Positions 6,260 to 9,354 of a stretch of DNA of 9,354 nt are shown piece after piece. Position 1 is the stretch's first letter, and every line of letters begins with the position of its first letter. This stretch comes from Candidatus Hodarchaeota archaeon. Its GTDB lineage: Archaea; Asgardarchaeota; Heimdallarchaeia; Hodarchaeales; Hodarchaeaceae. The notes beneath the pieces are model-generated. The model did no database searches. It was not told the origin of the DNA and saw only the letters and a program-made list of their open reading frames with translations. Position numbers and translations under genes: made by a program. Location: positions 1 through 9,354 of the forward strand of contig JAUUVJ010000134.1 of NCBI GenBank assembly GCA_030589605.1, given 5' to 3'.

Positions 6260-6267
6260 TATTTAAA
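6260..6267 (-). promoter_or_regulatory. TATA-like box for the ATP-grasp gene
   Basis: On the minus strand TTTAAATA, within ATCTTTAAATACT, is about 60 bases upstream of the ATG at 6202. This gives a leader of about 30 bases. It is a match by eye in an AT-rich intergenic region. Confidence 0.3.
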
Positions 6268-6392
6268 GATATAATTCATGGTTATAGTGTACCTACTCAT
6301 GAAAGAAGTATCTCTATCTTGAGACTTTAATCTAGGAATGAAACTTATAAATACTCCGCACTGAAATATCTGTATTTTCTATATAGGTAAAT

Positions 6393-6410
6393 AGGGAATT
6401 AAGGGAATTT
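6393..6410. repeat. Nine-base tandem repeat AGGGAATT(A/T)
   Basis: AGGGAATTA (6393-6401) is followed directly by AGGGAATTT (6402-6410). It lies 30 bases upstream of a second nine-base tandem repeat in the same three-base phase. Confidence 0.35.
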
Positions 6411-6440
6411 TATTGGAACGTTTCGGCATTAGGCGGTTTT

Positions 6441-6458
6441 AAAGAGATTAAAGAGATT
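6441..6458. repeat. Nine-base tandem repeat AAAGAGATT
   Basis: Two exact tandem copies of AAAGAGATT (6441-6449, 6450-6458) are followed by a run of six A. On the minus strand the A-run is a T-tract, which may serve as a backup terminator for the copper ATPase gene about 100 bases upstream. Confidence 0.4.
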
Positions 6459-6516
6459 AAAAAACAGTATTAATGGTTTATTTCTTTTAGTATTGAGAAA
6501 GGTATTCAGAGTTGGT

Positions 6517-6526
6517 AAAAGAAAAA
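6517..6526 (-). terminator. T-rich terminator after the copper ATPase gene
   Basis: On the minus strand TTTTTCTTTT begins about 40 bases after the TAA stop of the copper ATPase. It is a U-tract of the archaeal kind without a hairpin. Confidence 0.4.
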
Positions 6527-6565
6527 TGGCTTTTTGATCCTGAACTAAATGCTGATTTTAATTCT

Positions 6566-9354
6566 TTACTGGATTTTTGGATCATAGAATCTTAATAATA
6601 AACTATTGGTTACTACAGAAACAGAACTAAAAGCCATAGCTGCCGCTGCAACTTCAGGAACTAAAGTTATTCCTAAGGGGATAAACAAAATTCCAGCTGC
6701 AATTGGAATACCAATTATATTGTAGAAAAATGCCCAAAAAAGGTTTTGCTTGATTTTCGACATTGTTTTTCGACTAAGTTGAATACTTGCAACTACATCA
6801 CGAAGGTCTTCTTTGACTAAAACGATATCACCAGTTTCTAGAGCAATATCTGTACCACTCCCTATAGCAAAACCTACATTTGCTTGAGCTAAAGCAGGAG
6901 CATCATTAATTCCATCCCCAACCATACCAACAAAAGAACCCTTTGATTGTAATTGTTTTACAACATCAGCTTTGTGTTGTGGTAGAACTTCAGCGATAAT
7001 GTTTGTGATCCCAACTTGTTTTCCTATAGAACGAGCCGTTCTCTCATTATCTCCAGTAACTAAATAAGTCTCAATACCTAAATCGTGTAAATACTTAATC
7101 GCATCTTTGCTATATTCTTTCAATGGATCTGTTATGCCAATTATACCGATTATATTTTGATTTAATGATATTATTACAGTAGTTTTCGCCTGATATTCAA
7201 GACCTGTGATTTTATCCTCAATCAGATCTGTAGATATATTACTTTGCTGAAACATCTTACGATTTCCAACACGAATGAAATCACCATTAATTTGAGCTCG
7301 AACACCATATCCAGGAACAGCTTCGAAATCCTTTGGATCCCAAAGGGTCATATTTTTCTCCTTAGCGGATTCTACAATAGCTTGAGCTAAAGGATGTTCA
7401 GATCCTTTTTCAACAGATGCTACTAATTGTAATATTTCTTCCTCGGATTTCATCTTATTAATAGCAATAATATCAGTAACTCTTGGTTGGCCTTTAGTCA
7501 GTGTTCCTGTTTTATCAAAAACGATTACATTTAATTTATGAGCTGCTTCTAGGGTTTCGGCCCCCTTAATTAGTATCCCATTTTCTGCTCCTTTACCTGT
7601 TCCTACCATGACCGCGGTTGGAGTTGCTAAACCAAGAGCACAAGGACAAGCAATAACTAAGACTGCAATCATCAGTTTGAAAGAAAAAATAAATGAAGAA
7701 CTATTTTGATCAATAAGAAGATTAGGAGAGAATAATCCAATTGAAAATCCTCCGTACCAAACCAAGAAAGTAATAATTGAAATAATGATGACTGATGGTA
7801 CAAAACGACCAGCCACCATATCAGCAAATCTTTGGATAGGTGCCTTAGAAGCTTGAGCATCTTCTACAAGTTTTACAATCTGAGCAAGAGCTGTATCTGC
7901 TCCTACATTTACAGCTTTTACTTTTAATAAACCATTTTTATTCATTGTAGCTCCGATAACTTGATCATTAACAGTTTTTTTAACAGGCATCGATTCTCCT
8001 GTTAACATTGACTCATCTACAGTTGAATTTCCTTCTATAACTAGTCCATCAACAGGAATTTTTTCCCCTGGTCTGATCAATACTATCATTGATACCTCTA
8101 CTTCTTCAATTGGAATTTTTACTTCGTTTCCATCTCGAATAATAGTAGCTTCTTTTGCTTGTAATTCCATAAGTTTTCTAATAGCTTGAGAAGTCTGTCC
8201 TTTAGCTCTAGCTTCCAAGAATTTTCCTACTAATAAGAAAGTGATTAACAATGCTGCTGTTTCAAAAAAAACTACCCCATCTCTCAGGATGAAAAGGGTG
8301 AAGATGGAGTACCAAAAGGCAGCATTAGTTCCTATAAAAACTAATACATCCATATTGAATTGGCCATGGCGTAAAACCTTTAATGCGCCATGGTGAAATT
8401 CCCATCCTGAAATAAACAGCACAGGAATTGTAAAAACCATTATTACAAATTGTGTTGTATTTATACCAAACAATACTTCCATTGAATTTACTGGTAAAAG
8501 AAGGGGAACATTAAGATTGAATATTTGATTTCCCATACTATAGAGAAAAACTGGGATTGTAAAAATAATAGCTGATATTAAGCGATACCGTTGAACACGA
8601 AGATCACGAGCACGTTCTATTTTTTCACTATCTTTAAGCTTTTTTTTCGGGTCTATTCTCCTAGCATTATATCCGACTTTTGTTACAGCTTTTATAAGAT
8701 CTTGTACGTTTGTTACGGAAGGATCATAAGAAACTGCAGCTTTTTCAGTAATCAGATTGACTGAAACTTCTTTTACACCATCAATTTTAGTCAAACTTTT
8801 TTCCACAGTCGTAACACAGGAAGCGCATGGCATTCCTGATATAGATAAATCAACTTTTCCAGATTCATCAAATTTAGAATTAAGATCCTTAGCTTTATAG
8901 CCAACAGATTCAATAGAGGTTATTAGATCTTCAACCTTAGTTTGTTTAGGATCGTATGTAATCCTTGCTTTTTCAGTCATAAGATTAACAGAGATATTGT
9001 TTACTCCTTGGATTTTCTTTACTCGTGTTTCAACTGTATTTACACAACTCGCACATGTCATTCCCGAGATAGCTAAATCAACTACTTTTATATCGTCAGT
9101 GGATAATTTTAGTATCTTTACTTCATTCATTAGATTAACAGATGAAGTTACAGCATGTTGATCACTTACTGTTGATATTCTACCTTTGATATAGGTCATT
9201 AATTTATTATGGTGGGTAGGAATGTCCTGAACTCCACATTCAGGCCCCATCCAACATACTAGCTTTTCCACTCCCTCAACAACCTCTATGTGCATAGGTT
9301 GTTTACAATGCATCGGTACAGATTGAACATGATCACATTCCTGACATTTTAACA
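6566..9354 (-). CDS. copA: Copper-exporting P1B-type ATPase (CopA-like), 5'-partial
   Basis: This membrane ATPase couples ATP hydrolysis to export of Cu+ (possibly Ag+). Counting from the ATG at 9313: HMA metal-binding domains with GMTCASC at 84-90 and GMPCASC at 160-166; actuator TGE at 438-440; the transport motif CPC at 556-558 in a membrane helix; the phosphorylation site DKTGTLT at 600-606; the nucleotide-site His-Pro in SEHPLA at 639-644; TGDN at 753-756; and hinge GDGINDAP at 799-806. Tyr864-Asn865 and Met893 with Ser896-Ser897 in the last two helices are the Cu+-specific set. An extra Cys/His-rich module precedes the HMA domains. The frame stays open upstream of 9313 to the window edge through codons for LKCQECDHVQSVP, whose CxxC completes this module. 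The codon straddling the edge is xTG, a possible start at base 9355. The true start is therefore at or beyond the edge and 9313 is internal. The regulatory region is not visible. An A/T-rich terminator follows the gene. Confidence 0.95.
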   Translation of the reverse strand, partial: LKCQECDHVQSVPMHCKQPMHIEVVEGVEKLVCWMGPECGVQDIPTHHNKLMTYIKGRISTVSDQHAVTSSVNLMNEVKILKLSTDDIKVVDLAISGMTCASCVNTVETRVKKIQGVNNISVNLMTEKARITYDPKQTKVEDLITSIESVGYKAKDLNSKFDESGKVDLSISGMPCASCVTTVEKSLTKIDGVKEVSVNLITEKAAVSYDPSVTNVQDLIKAVTKVGYNARRIDPKKKLKDSEKIERARDLRVQRYRLISAIIFTIPVFLYSMGNQIFNLNVPLLLPVNSMEVLFGINTTQFVIMVFTIPVLFISGWEFHHGALKVLRHGQFNMDVLVFIGTNAAFWYSIFTLFILRDGVVFFETAALLITFLLVGKFLEARAKGQTSQAIRKLMELQAKEATIIRDGNEVKIPIEEVEVSMIVLIRPGEKIPVDGLVIEGNSTVDESMLTGESMPVKKTVNDQVIGATMNKNGLLKVKAVNVGADTALAQIVKLVEDAQASKAPIQRFADMVAGRFVPSVIIISIITFLVWYGGFSIGLFSPNLLIDQNSSSFIFSFKLMIAVLVIACPCALGLATPTAVMVGTGKGAENGILIKGAETLEAAHKLNVIVFDKTGTLTKGQPRVTDIIAINKMKSEEEILQLVASVEKGSEHPLAQAIVESAKEKNMTLWDPKDFEAVPGYGVRAQINGDFIRVGNRKMFQQSNISTDLIEDKITGLEYQAKTTVIISLNQNIIGIIGITDPLKEYSKDAIKYLHDLGIETYLVTGDNERTARSIGKQVGITNIIAEVLPQHKADVVKQLQSKGSFVGMVGDGINDAPALAQANVGFAIGSGTDIALETGDIVLVKEDLRDVVASIQLSRKTMSKIKQNLFWAFFYNIIGIPIAAGILFIPLGITLVPEVAAAAMAFSSVSVVTNSLLLRFYDPKIQ

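Larger units (their letters stand above)
6203..6565. other. Intergenic region with promoter, repeats and possible coding remnants
   Basis: These 363 bases lie between the start of the ATP-grasp gene and the end of the copper ATPase gene. They hold a TATA-like box near 6260, two pairs of nine-base tandem repeats (6393-6410 and 6441-6458) and oligo-A tracts that would terminate the minus-strand copper ATPase transcript. Two short plus-strand reading frames look protein-like: 6387-6473, which has no start codon, and 6512-6595, which has a TTG start. They are in different frames and too short to call as genes. No RNA gene or attachment site was recognised. Confidence 0.4.

Noticed and set aside
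7672..7860. 62-codon minus-strand ORF inside the copper ATPase gene
   Set aside because: Same-strand, different-frame shadow of a transmembrane region; Leu-rich composition follows from the hydrophobic codons of the real frame.
9311..9313. ATG at 9313 as the start of the copper ATPase
   Set aside because: The frame is open to the edge and encodes a CxxC that completes the N-terminal Cys/His module; a possible xTG start straddles the edge.

Overview
The window is AT-rich, roughly one third G+C by eye. It looks like a piece of an archaeal genome, possibly an Asgard lineage, although nothing here fixes the phylum. The hints are TATA-like boxes with T-tract terminators instead of bacterial promoters and hairpins, an archaeal-style Orc/Cdc6-like ATPase with a winged helix, a stand-alone C-terminal-domain-free RNase J-like protein, and a Tubby/LURP-one-like protein of a kind better known from eukaryotes. 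No rRNA, tRNA, CRISPR array or transposase was seen.

Layout from left to right. (1) Bases 2-1348, plus strand: a beta-CASP metallo-beta-lactamase nuclease of the RNase J type. Its first codons lie off the window, and the ATG at 68 is internal. (2) 1369-2511, minus strand: a multi-pass GT-C type glycosyltransferase, convergent with the nuclease. (3) 2512-2718: a divergent promoter region with a 13-base perfect palindrome. (4) 2719-3677, plus strand: a 38-residue zinc ribbon, then an open but start-less stretch, then a 236-residue Tubby/LURP-one-like protein in another frame. This is either two small genes or one broken or recoded gene. (5) 3957-5168, plus strand: a P-loop AAA+-like ATPase with a C-terminal winged helix and a TTG start. 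(6) 5195-6202, minus strand: a lone, degraded ATP-grasp domain of the PEP synthase/PPDK type, convergent with the ATPase. (7) 6203-6565: an intergenic region with short 9-base tandem repeats and possible remnants of coding sequence. (8) 6566-9354, minus strand: a CopA-type copper-exporting P1B-ATPase with two HMA domains and an extra N-terminal Cys/His-rich zinc-ribbon-like module that runs off the right edge.

The genes do not form one operon. Orientation switches at nearly every boundary, and each gene seems to have its own promoter. Housekeeping functions (RNA turnover, glycan assembly, copper export) flank a poorly characterised central part at 2719-6202. The least ordinary material is there: the interrupted zinc ribbon/Tubby locus and the domain-only PEP-synthase-like ATP-grasp protein, which has lost several catalytic signature residues.
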